From assembly GCF_000987775.1 (NCBI RefSeq), contig NZ_LAHO01000007.1, forward strand, positions 123,121 to 187,120: a DNA stretch of 64,000 bases. The letters run 5' to 3'. Made by a program: the position numbers and the translations under genes. Shown one piece after another: positions 1-7,170 of this stretch. Within the stretch, counting starts at the first letter, position 1, and each line of letters begins with the position of its first letter. A model generated the notes under the pieces. That model had not been told where the DNA came from. It saw only the letters and a list, made by a program, of their open reading frames with translations, and searched no databases. Source of the stretch: Arsukibacterium ikkense. Lineage in GTDB: Bacteria > Pseudomonadota > Gammaproteobacteria > Enterobacterales > Alteromonadaceae.

Positions 1-1
1 G

Positions 2-1471
2 CTGTTTTATCTGGAGCGCAACCAGCCCGGCAGCAGCAATGAGCTACCCGGTAGCGATGGCCGCAATAGCGCTACCTTATACCGTTTTGATTTTGAAGAG
101 AAAAAGGCCGAAAGCGTTAAGCAGGATATTGCCAGTTATAACCTGAGCAGCGATGGCAAAAAGCTGTTGCTGATTAGCATGCCGAATAAGCTGGAAGTTG
201 GCGACGCCAAAGCCAAGCCGGATGCCAAAGCAGTGGCACTGGCCGACGTACGCAGCTTTGTTAACCCCAGCGAAGAGTGGCAGCAAATATTTAATGATGC
301 CTGGCGGATGCAGCAAGAGTATTTCTACGATGCCAAGATGCACGGCATTAACTGGCAGGCTGTGTATGACAAATACCAGCCGATGCTAAAGCATGTGCAG
401 CGCCGGGAAGATTTAAACGACGTGCTGGTGCAAATGATTGCTGAATTGCAGGTGGGTCATAACCGGATTGGCGGTGGCGATGTGCATCAGGAAGCCGCCA
501 GTAAAGTGGGCCTGCTGGGCGCTGATTTTGTGATTAACAACGGCAAGTACCAGTTTAAAACGGTGTATCAGGGCGATCGCTGGAGCCCGTTCTTAAAGGC
601 ACCGCTAAATGTACCCGGCGCCAGTGCTAAAGCCGGCGATTATTTGCTGGCCATTAATGGCCAGGATCTGAATGCCAGTGACAACATTTTTGCTCTGCTG
701 GATAACACCCAGGGCAAGCAGGTAGTGCTGAGCATTAGCGACGACGCCCGCGGCAAAAACCGTCGTAATATTACGGTAGAGCCGGTAGCCAACGACAGCC
801 AGCTGCGCTTATGGCACTGGGTAGAGCAAAACCGTAAGCTGGTTAACGACAAAACTGCTGGCAAAGTAGCCTATGTTTACCTGCCCAATACTGCAGACGG
901 TGGTTTTTACTTCTTTAACCGCATGTTCTTTGCCCAGACCGATAAACCGGCGGTTATTCTGGATGAACGTAAAAACGGTGGCGGCCAGGCCGCGAACTAT
1001 ATTACCGAAATTCTCGGCCGGCCGTTTTTATCCGGCTGGAAAGACCGCGATGGCCTGGTGTTTACCACCCCTGGCGCAGGCATTTATGGCCCGAAAACCA
1101 TGCTGATTGATCAGGACGCCGGTTCAGGCGGCGATTTCCTGCCCTGGTCATTTATGCGGTTGGGTTTAGGTAAAACCATTGGCACCCGCACCTGGGGTGG
1201 CCTGATTGGTATTTCAACCAACCCGCCAATGATCGATGGTGGTTTTCACGTAGTGCCGTTTTTCCGCTTCTATACGCCAGATGGCGAATGGCGGGTAGAA
1301 AACGAAGGCGTGGCGCCGGATATTGAAGTAGAACTGGACCCGATAGCGGTTAATAAAGGCATTGATGTGCAGTTAGAGCGCGCTATTGAGCACACGCTAA
1401 ACGAGCTGAAAGCCAACCCGCCAAAAGACCACAGCCAGGCCCCGGCCATGCCGACCAGGCTGGGTTTGTAA
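2..1471 (+). CDS. Tricorn-type S41 serine protease, C-terminal part
   Basis: The frame is open from the first bases, so the gene begins upstream of the window and only the last ~490 residues are present. They show the Tricorn/S41 order: tail of the beta-propeller region, a helical C1 segment with AELQVGHNRI (candidate catalytic His), a PDZ-like domain (from about GLLGADFV to NITVEPV), and the S41 core with VILDERKNGGG and DAGSGGDFLPW, where the Ser after AG is the expected nucleophile. A Glu in VENEGVAPDIEVE matches the position of the charge-relay Glu. Family knowledge: these are periplasmic or cytosolic proteases that trim oligopeptides. A hairpin terminator follows directly. Localisation cannot be judged because the N-terminus is missing. 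Confidence 0.9.
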   Translation: MFYLERNQPGSSNELPGSDGRNSATLYRFDFEEKKAESVKQDIASYNLSSDGKKLLLISMPNKLEVGDAKAKPDAKAVALADVRSFVNPSEEWQQIFNDAWRMQQEYFYDAKMHGINWQAVYDKYQPMLKHVQRREDLNDVLVQMIAELQVGHNRIGGGDVHQEAASKVGLLGADFVINNGKYQFKTVYQGDRWSPFLKAPLNVPGASAKAGDYLLAINGQDLNASDNIFALLDNTQGKQVVLSISDDARGKNRRNITVEPVANDSQLRLWHWVEQNRKLVNDKTAGKVAYVYLPNTADGGFYFFNRMFFAQTDKPAVILDERKNGGGQAANYITEILGRPFLSGWKDRDGLVFTTPGAGIYGPKTMLIDQDAGSGGDFLPWSFMRLGLGKTIGTRTWGGLIGISTNPPMIDGGFHVVPFFRFYTPDGEWRVENEGVAPDIEVELDPIAVNKGIDVQLERAIEHTLNELKANPPKDHSQAPAMPTRLGL

Positions 1472-1490
1472 TACTCACTATGTCATGCAA

Positions 1491-1517
1491 AACCGCTGCT
1501 TTGCAGCGGTTTTTTTA
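1491..1517 (+). terminator. Rho-independent terminator of the Tricorn-like protease
   Basis: An 8-bp stem ACCGCTGC/GCAGCGGT with a TTT loop at 1492-1510 is followed by six more T residues. It starts 20 bases after the protease stop codon. Confidence 0.9.
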
Positions 1518-1806
1518 TGCTGGAATCTTCAACAATATAAAGGCGCAACGGCGAACACCTTAGACCGAGTTCACCGCAATTAGCTGTCAGAGTCCTTTAC
1601 ATAGTTCACGCTTCCCCCACAAACTAAAGTAGTAACTACTTGTATAAAAACCTTATTATTATTCTGGTTTAAAAATTGCTTAGTTATTAACCACCTGCCC
1701 CCCAATAAAAAAGTCATCGTTAATAAGTAAGCCCCTTATCTGTTGCTGTCATTAAGCCGTCGGCATCTAAAGCACTCATGTTTTATAGGTTTATTAAGGA
1801 ATAGCT
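1518..1806. other. Intergenic region, mostly featureless
   Basis: AT-rich spacer between the protease terminator and the next plus-strand gene. It must hold the promoter of that gene, but I see no convincing -35/-10 pair or operator. The only clear element is the AAGGA ribosome site at 1796-1800. Confidence 0.4.
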
Positions 1807-2814
1807 ATGTCCAGAACACTAAAACTGCTTACCCTGCCCTTGTTAGCCTTGTTTTTGTTTGCCCAGTTTGCCGAGGCAACGCTTATCAGGTCAGGAGGCA
1901 GAGGCGATTTAAGCCTTAATTATTCACAGGCTTTTTACTATGTCGATAACCAGTATTTAAATGAAGTAGGGATTATTGAATCGGCCTTTAATTTTGACAG
2001 CCCCTTTGCGGCGAACAGCATTATGCGGGCCGTTGGCGGTGGTGGTAGGGGTTTGGGTGCCGTGCCCAACGACTGTATTAAAGGCTATACCCAGGACGAT
2101 GTAGATAATTTAGAACAAGAAATTGATTATTGGCGAACCGAATTAAGTTATGAACGGATTACTGAAGCGCAATTTGATGCTGAGGTGGCGGCGTTAGAAT
2201 TAGCAATATACGGTGAGCCTTGTGTCTGGGAGTTTACTCAGGGTGATGCGCTTTCGATGTTTGGCTTTTTCAGCCTGTATTTTGACACGCCAGATGTCAG
2301 CTACAACGTTAACTGGTTAATTGATGGCGTTTCCCTGCCCGGTGCTATTAATACTGCAGGTAATCTGATTACCCCCGATGGCACCATTAACAACGGCTGG
2401 GTCACCTTAAATACTCCACCTACCATGGCTTTTGAACCGGGTGATTATATGGCTTATGTTTCTGTCGGCTTATCTTCCAGCCAGGGTCAGTTTTTCTGGA
2501 CCAGCACCCAGCCAGGCAACGAAATAGTATTTGAACAAAAATGCATTGTAAAACCAAACCCTGACTTCGACCCGGACAATCCTGATGATGGCATTGATGA
2601 GTTTATTGAAGTCTGTGGCTATACCAATGTTTACAGAAACGATTCAGAAGTGAATGACCCGACGATGTCGTTCTTCTCTCATGGTGAAATACTGCGTATT
2701 CTGCCAGCTAGTGACGGCCCGGTTACCCCGGTTAATGCTCCGGCGTCTATTGCGCTGTTTTTAGCAGGCTTATTCACTATGGGCTTAAGAAGACAACGTA
2801 AAACCCAAAGCTAA
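1807..2814 (+). CDS. Secreted protein with PEP-CTERM-like sorting tail
   Basis: 335 residues with a signal peptide (positively charged start, Leu/Phe-rich core, cleavage near AEA-TL) and no recognised domain in the middle. The last ~27 residues read VNAPASIALFLAGLFTMGL followed by RRQRK: a short Pro-containing motif, one membrane segment and a basic tail. This is the architecture of PEP-CTERM/exosortase substrates, with NAPA in place of VPEP, as seen in Alteromonadales variants. The body has Cys pairs and an Asp/Pro-rich stretch (NPDFDPDNPDDGID) that might bind calcium. AAGGA precedes the ATG by 6 bases. No exosortase gene is in this window. The function is unknown. Confidence 0.75.
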   Translation: MSRTLKLLTLPLLALFLFAQFAEATLIRSGGRGDLSLNYSQAFYYVDNQYLNEVGIIESAFNFDSPFAANSIMRAVGGGGRGLGAVPNDCIKGYTQDDVDNLEQEIDYWRTELSYERITEAQFDAEVAALELAIYGEPCVWEFTQGDALSMFGFFSLYFDTPDVSYNVNWLIDGVSLPGAINTAGNLITPDGTINNGWVTLNTPPTMAFEPGDYMAYVSVGLSSSQGQFFWTSTQPGNEIVFEQKCIVKPNPDFDPDNPDDGIDEFIEVCGYTNVYRNDSEVNDPTMSFFSHGEILRILPASDGPVTPVNAPASIALFLAGLFTMGLRRQRKTQS

Positions 2815-2835
2815 TGTTTTTTAAACCCTGATATG

Positions 2836-2872
2836 AAAAAACAAAACAGGTGAAAGCCTGTTTTGTTTTTTT
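2836..2872. terminator. Bidirectional terminator between convergent genes
   Basis: A 9-bp stem CAAAACAGG/CCTGTTTTG (2842-2850 and 2857-2865) is flanked by an A tract on the left and a T tract on the right. It can therefore end both the plus-strand sorting-tail gene and the minus-strand TPR gene, whose stop lies 6 bases away. Confidence 0.88.
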
Positions 2873-2878
2873 GCGGCC

Positions 2879-5041
2879 CTACTCAGTAAACAACTTTTGG
2901 GCCTCAGCTTTTTGCCGGGCCAAATCCTGATCCAGAAACTGGATTAACTGTTGAAACTCCGGATTATTTGCCAGGCTTGCCAGTAACGGATCATATTTAG
3001 TCCACCCTTCCCGCCAGCCTTTATCTATGGCCGCCATCAACGCCGCATTAGCTTGAGATTTATTACCTTCCAGCGCGCTAATACGCGCAGCAAGATAATA
3101 CAATTCTGAATAAACTACGGAGGATTGAAGTTGCTCCGTCATTAGTTCTTTGCAATGAGCTATCAAATCACGCGCACTCTGCTCATTACCCAACTCTTGT
3201 TCTGCCCAGGCAATTTCAATTGCAGGTGAACAATACGGCATACCAAACATATCAGCCTGTTCAACCAGACTAGCTTTCTCAGTTAACAACTGCAAAGCTT
3301 TGCTCTTATCACCATACATCGAGTGATACCAGCTCGCTTCAAACTGAACCCAGTAATCATCAGGATTAGCGGCCACTTTAAAATCTATTTGCTCAAATAA
3401 CGCAACTAAGTTTTCTTCCAGAATAAATAGTGTCGGTTGATAAAGCGCTACCGTACTCTGCAAATCTGGGTCGTTTGCCATCTGCTTCACAATGTCCGCT
3501 AACCCAAGATTTAACAGCGGACTAATCATTTTATGAGCAAGCCTCAGGTTGTCAGGCGAGAGCTGACTCGCTAATCTAGCCTCGCGGATCGCACCGACCA
3601 GATCACCCTGACTAAAATAAAGATCTGCCAGACCCTGGTAGGAAAACGTTGATTCAGGATAATCAATTTTTATTTGCTGAAATATCGCTTCAGCTTCGTT
3701 ATAGCGACCAAACTTAGTTAGGGTAATTCCCAAGTTATAACTACTGGTTAGAAATAATGGGTCCAGCTCGTATGACTTCTCCAACGCCGATAACGACTCT
3801 TCAAAGCGTTGCAACGAATTCAATGCAACAAACTTCCACATATAAGCAATAGCAAGACTGGGATTCAACTGTATAGCTTTATCATAATCAATTACTGCCG
3901 TGGAAAAATCATTAGTAACAAAAGCAACTAATCCTTTTACCGCATGTGCCTCAGCCAGCGCTGGCTGGCGAGCCAACGCTTTATCAATATTTTGTTGGGC
4001 TAAGCTGGCCGCTAGATCAGCTTTAATCACTCCAAAACCCGCTACACCTGGACCCCCTTCTGCCAATAACACTAAGGTATCGGCCAACCCGACATAGCCA
4101 TTGGCATATTCAGGATCTAATGCCACCGCTTGTTCAAATAACTGGCGGGCTTGCTGCATAGACTCAGTGGTTTGTTTGCGGTACTGCTCGCGGCCTTTTA
4201 AATACAGCACATAGGCATCGGCGCTGCGGGTACCGGCTAAATTGTTAAAGCTGCCGGAGGCGGCGTAGCTATCCTGTAACTGGTTAACCACCGAGCGACC
4301 AATATCCTGTTCTAACTTCGCCACGTCAGCTAACTCACGGGCATAGCTATTGCTCCACAGGGTGCTGCCGCTTTTCACATCCAGCAGCTGCACCCGCACA
4401 TTCAGTCGCTCGCCTGACGCCTTAACACTGCCGGTCAGCACAGTATCAACCTGCAAGCGCTGGCCTATCTGCTGTGCTGTTAAGCCTTGCTCAGTTAAAA
4501 ACTGGCTGGAACGCGAGGCCGATACTTTAAAATTGTCGGCGCTACCGAGCAAACTGGTGATTTCTTCCGCTAAACCCAGCGCTAAATAGCCCTGATCCTG
4601 CGCCGGGCTATTATCGCTAAATGGCAACACGGCAATAGTGCTGGTTCTGGCCTGGCTCGCTTCAGTTAATGCCTGTTGCTTTGCCAGCTGCTGCTTAAGC
4701 ACACTAAAATACTCAACGCCTGAGTAGCCACTTAGCAGCATAACCAGCAGCAAACCGGCCCATTGCCTGCCACCCGGCGCTGCGGCAGGCTTATCATGCT
4801 CATTAACACTTACCGTGCGTTTAATACCGCTAAAGCTGATATCACAATACCAGGCCAGATAAATAACCAGTGGCAGGCAGCAAAGTAGTAACACGAAAAT
4901 CGCTGAACCGAGCAATGGATTCAGCGCCAGGGTACTGGTTAACACCGAGATAATTTGCAGCAGCAACCAACTTAGCCCCGCATAAACCAGCACTGATTTA
5001 AGCACGGCGCGGCGTTTTAGCTCACTAATAAAGGTTTTCAA
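2879..5041 (-). CDS. Membrane protein with TolB-like (FlgO-type) domain and TPR repeats
   Basis: 720 residues. The N-terminus (SELKRRAVLKSVLVYAGLSWLLLQ, then a second membrane segment and AWYCDISFSGIKRT) is the standard anchor of the family that often follows a cyclase or winged-helix regulator; neither is fused here. A third membrane segment lies near residues 93-111. Residues ~135-255 form the TolB-N/FlgO-like domain (TIAVLPFSD, LGLAEEITSLL, VDTVLTGSVKASGERLNVRVQL, GSTLWSNSYAREL). TPR units fill about 275-700. With three membrane segments the TPR part is predicted to be periplasmic. A shorter paralogue lies at 30681-32228. The role is unknown; protein-protein scaffolding is the family-based guess. 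Confidence 0.85.
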   Translation of the reverse strand: MKTFISELKRRAVLKSVLVYAGLSWLLLQIISVLTSTLALNPLLGSAIFVLLLCCLPLVIYLAWYCDISFSGIKRTVSVNEHDKPAAAPGGRQWAGLLLVMLLSGYSGVEYFSVLKQQLAKQQALTEASQARTSTIAVLPFSDNSPAQDQGYLALGLAEEITSLLGSADNFKVSASRSSQFLTEQGLTAQQIGQRLQVDTVLTGSVKASGERLNVRVQLLDVKSGSTLWSNSYARELADVAKLEQDIGRSVVNQLQDSYAASGSFNNLAGTRSADAYVLYLKGREQYRKQTTESMQQARQLFEQAVALDPEYANGYVGLADTLVLLAEGGPGVAGFGVIKADLAASLAQQNIDKALARQPALAEAHAVKGLVAFVTNDFSTAVIDYDKAIQLNPSLAIAYMWKFVALNSLQRFEESLSALEKSYELDPLFLTSSYNLGITLTKFGRYNEAEAIFQQIKIDYPESTFSYQGLADLYFSQGDLVGAIREARLASQLSPDNLRLAHKMISPLLNLGLADIVKQMANDPDLQSTVALYQPTLFILEENLVALFEQIDFKVAANPDDYWVQFEASWYHSMYGDKSKALQLLTEKASLVEQADMFGMPYCSPAIEIAWAEQELGNEQSARDLIAHCKELMTEQLQSSVVYSELYYLAARISALEGNKSQANAALMAAIDKGWREGWTKYDPLLASLANNPEFQQLIQFLDQDLARQKAEAQKLFTE

Positions 5042-5090
5042 AATAGGGGTAGACTTTAGCGGTATCGAATATAAAAAGCATAGTCGACAT

Positions 5091-5113
5091 AAGCGCTATA
5101 TTCCATAGCGCTT
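5091..5113 (-). terminator. Hairpin after the SPFH/Arc operon
   Basis: Perfect 9-bp stem AAGCGCTAT/ATAGCGCTT with a 5-base loop, 17 bases after the stop codon of the Arc-like gene. There is no real U tract on either strand, so it may be a weak terminator or an mRNA-stabilising hairpin. Confidence 0.5.
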
Positions 5114-5129
5114 GATATTGCTGATATTG

Positions 5130-5348
5130 CTAACTGTTTTTTGTTTCAGGTTGAGCCCCGCGCTTTGCAACGGTGTCGGTATTGGTCTGGTTGCTATTTT
5201 TGCTATCTAAGCGCCCGGCTTTACGCAGGGCGTCATGTAGCAAATATTCTATCTGGCCGTTAACGCTGCGAAACTCATCATCGGCCCAGCGCTGCAAGGC
5301 GCTGAGCATTTTTTCGTCTAACCGTAAGGCAAAGGCTTTTTTCGCCAC
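5130..5348 (-). CDS. Arc-type ribbon-helix-helix DNA-binding protein
   Basis: 72 residues. The first ~45 (KKAFALRLDEKML.ALQRWADDEFRSVNGQIEYLLHDALR) match the ribbon-helix-helix fold of the Arc-like family: one beta strand followed by two helices. The tail is polar and probably disordered. It is the second gene of an operon, 11 bases after the SPFH gene. Arc-type proteins bind DNA as dimers of dimers on inverted repeats. A perfect 12-bp inverted repeat lies just upstream of this operon and is the obvious candidate for autoregulation (inference). Confidence 0.88.
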   Translation of the reverse strand: MAKKAFALRLDEKMLSALQRWADDEFRSVNGQIEYLLHDALRKAGRLDSKNSNQTNTDTVAKRGAQPETKNS

Positions 5349-5359
5349 AAAGCCGCCTG

Positions 5360-6214
5360 CTAGTACAAGCTACCGGTATTTAATACCGGCTGCACATGAT
5401 GATCACCACACAATACCACCAGCAAGTTGCCCACCATGGCGGCTTTACGCTCGTCGTCCAGCTCTACCACATTGCGGGCTGATAACTGCTCCAGCGCCGA
5501 TTCCACCATGCCAACTGCGCCCTCAACAATTTGCCGGCGCGCTGCGACAATAGCTGCTGCCTGCTGGCGCTGCAGCATGGCGCTGGCAATTTCCTGCGCA
5601 TAGGCCAGATGGCTGATCCGCGATTCCAGCACCTGCACCCCGGCTTTATTTAGCCGTGCCTGAATTTCATTTTTTAATAACTCAGTAATATCATCGGTAC
5701 TGCTACGCAGGCTGATGTCTTCGTCATTGCCGGCATCATACGCATAGCTTGAGGCTAAATGCCGAATTGCCGATTCACTTTGAATGCTAACAAAATTTTC
5801 GTAATTATCGACTTCAAATACTGCTTCGGCGCTATCGACCACCTTCCACACCACTACCGCGGCAATTTCCACCGGGTTACCGGCACTGTCGTTCACCTTC
5901 ATTTTGCTGCTTTCAAAGTTGCGCACCCGAAGCGACACTTTCTGCTTGCTATATAACGGGTTAGACCAGCGTAAGCCATTGTTTAAATCGGTACCGACAT
6001 AACGGCCAAATAACTGCAGCACCGCCGACTGGTTCGGATGCACCATATAAAAACCAAACCAGCACACCAATACTACAATGGCGCCTAACAAAAATACCGC
6101 TTTTAACACACCAGGCATAACCACAACAGCCGCTACCATCAGCAACTGCAATGTAAACAGCACGCCAATCATGCCAAAACCACCTTTGCTGTTAATCATT
6201 CGTTCCTTCAACAT
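5360..6214 (-). CDS. SPFH/band 7 domain membrane protein
   Basis: 284 residues. Two hydrophobic segments near the N-terminus (about 14-34 and 37-57) are followed by the SPFH/band 7 domain ([55 protein letters not shown]), then a helical Ala/Gln-rich flotillin-type region ([38 protein letters not shown]). Proteins of this type form membrane microdomain or quality-control assemblies. The start is supported by AGAGGG seven bases before the ATG. It is co-transcribed with the Arc-like regulator; SPFH-Arc pairing recurs in bacteria. Confidence 0.93.
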   Translation of the reverse strand: MLKERMINSKGGFGMIGVLFTLQLLMVAAVVVMPGVLKAVFLLGAIVVLVCWFGFYMVHPNQSAVLQLFGRYVGTDLNNGLRWSNPLYSKQKVSLRVRNFESSKMKVNDSAGNPVEIAAVVVWKVVDSAEAVFEVDNYENFVSIQSESAIRHLASSYAYDAGNDEDISLRSSTDDITELLKNEIQARLNKAGVQVLESRISHLAYAQEIASAMLQRQQAAAIVAARRQIVEGAVGMVESALEQLSARNVVELDDERKAAMVGNLLVVLCGDHHVQPVLNTGSLY

Positions 6215-6225
6215 AACAAACCCTC

Positions 6226-6256
6226 TTAAAGTGATATTATTTTGATATCACTTTAA
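6226..6256. promoter_or_regulatory. Perfect inverted repeat upstream of the SPFH-Arc operon
   Basis: TTAAAGTGATAT (6226-6237) and ATATCACTTTAA (6245-6256) are exact reverse complements separated by 7 bases, beginning 12 bases before the SPFH start codon. The size, symmetry and position fit an operator. The Arc-like protein of the same operon is the likely ligand, but this is inferred from context. Confidence 0.75.
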
Positions 6257-6350
6257 TAGATATTTTTTGAAAGGCAAGAAAAAAAGCAGATTTTTTAAAC
6301 GGCCGAGAGCTCACCAATAGCACAAAGTGTTATTTACTGGACGCTGTCGC

Positions 6351-6390
6351 GGGGCAAAACCGGGCAAAATCCTCGCGGCCGGTTTTGCCC
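6351..6390 (+). promoter_or_regulatory. GGGCAAAACCGGGCAAA motif plus inverted copy
   Basis: GGGCAAAACCGGGCAAA at 6352-6368 is a tandem repeat of GGGCAAA with a 10-base pitch. GGGCAAAACCGG (6352-6363) is repeated exactly as its reverse complement CCGGTTTTGCCC at 6379-6390, 118 bases before the start of the first WCxGG gene. The same 17-mer occurs upstream of the second WCxGG gene at 9842-9858. A one-turn repeat spacing suggests a dimeric or tandem regulator site. The remaining 6257-6508 spacer shows no other clear element. Confidence 0.6.
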
Positions 6391-6508
6391 TGCAGTTTGC
6401 TTGGGTTCAGGCACTACTCTGGTTATGTTGAATTACCCCTGAGCATATCGTCAGTTGCGATATGGCCTAACGGGCATGAATGTATTGACCTAACCGAAGG
6501 ACATTTAT

Positions 6509-7051
6509 ATGAAAAAGCTTATATTATCCACGCTGGCAGCCAGTGCCTTGTTATCTTTATCGGTGCAGGCTGTACCCTGGTGCCATGGTGGCACCATCGT
6601 GCAAATCGCCGATGTTAACTGGAGCGAAGCCCAGATCCTGGCTAACTTCTATGGCTCTGTGCCTCCCGGCGTAGTCGATGCCGAGGTTTATAAAACCTTT
6701 CATGCAACCAATAACTACGCCTCAACCTTTGCTGGCGGCGGTGGTGGTTTTGGCGGCTACTCCGTGCCAGGCTCAGGCACTGTGCAGGTAACACCTTACG
6801 CACCTTACTCACTAACCAATATGGTGGGGCCCGGTTATTATTTCACCAGTCAGGGGGTGAAATTTAAAATACACAAATGCTACACCATTCCCCCTATGGT
6901 AGCAGTGCGTGAAGTGGAAAGGGTTGGCCTGCCAGAATCAGGCATTAGCTTTGAACCGCTGCGGGGCTTAGAAGCGATTGAGGCATACTGGAAAATCACC
7001 GACCCTAACAACGACGAAGACGAAGATAAACCCAGAAAACCAAGAAAATAA
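6509..7051 (+). CDS. Small exported protein with WCxGG motif, function unknown
   Basis: 180 residues. Clear Sec signal peptide (MKKLILSTLAASALLSLSVQA), and the mature protein probably begins VPWCHGGTIVQI. It holds a Gly-rich stretch (AGGGGGFGGYSVPGSG), a second Cys in KIHKCYTIPPM and a charged C-terminal tail (DPNNDEDEDKPRKPRK). I do not recognise the family. The WCxGG-I motif right after the signal peptide also occurs in the minus-strand gene at 9300-9764, which shares an upstream motif. AAGGA sits 7 bases before the ATG. A long perfect palindrome follows the gene. It may be secreted or periplasmic; nothing enzymatic is visible. Confidence 0.75.
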   Translation: MKKLILSTLAASALLSLSVQAVPWCHGGTIVQIADVNWSEAQILANFYGSVPPGVVDAEVYKTFHATNNYASTFAGGGGGFGGYSVPGSGTVQVTPYAPYSLTNMVGPGYYFTSQGVKFKIHKCYTIPPMVAVREVERVGLPESGISFEPLRGLEAIEAYWKITDPNNDEDEDKPRKPRK

Positions 7052-7063
7052 ACGCTTGTTACA

Positions 7064-7091
7064 TTGCCATGTCTGGATCCAGACATGGCAA
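7064..7091. terminator. Perfect 28-base palindrome after the WCxGG gene
   Basis: Left arm TTGCCATGTCTGGA and right arm TCCAGACATGGCAA are exact reverse complements centred on GGATCC, starting 12 bases after the stop codon. As RNA it gives a ~12-bp stem with a tight loop, followed by AT-rich but not T-rich sequence. Most likely a terminator or 3' stabilising hairpin; a DNA operator is the alternative. Confidence 0.6.
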
Positions 7092-7112
7092 ATTATCTGT
7101 GCTGCTATCTGC

Positions 7113-7139
7113 TTGAATTAATAAAATGCTTGGTATAGT
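7113..7139 (+). promoter_or_regulatory. Probable sigma-70 promoter of the TPR-PAS sensor
   Basis: TTGAAT (7113-7118), a 15-base spacer and TATAGT (7134-7139) preceded by TG (extended -10). It points at the gene starting at 7171, so the sensor appears to have its own promoter separate from the preceding gene. Confidence 0.5.
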
Positions 7140-7170
7140 GTAACGCAATTGTTATTTGTTGTTGTTATCA

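Noticed and set aside
2879..5041. Adenylate cyclase
   Set aside because: The N-terminal anchor and TPRs are seen in cyclase-fused relatives, but no cyclase catalytic motif is present here.
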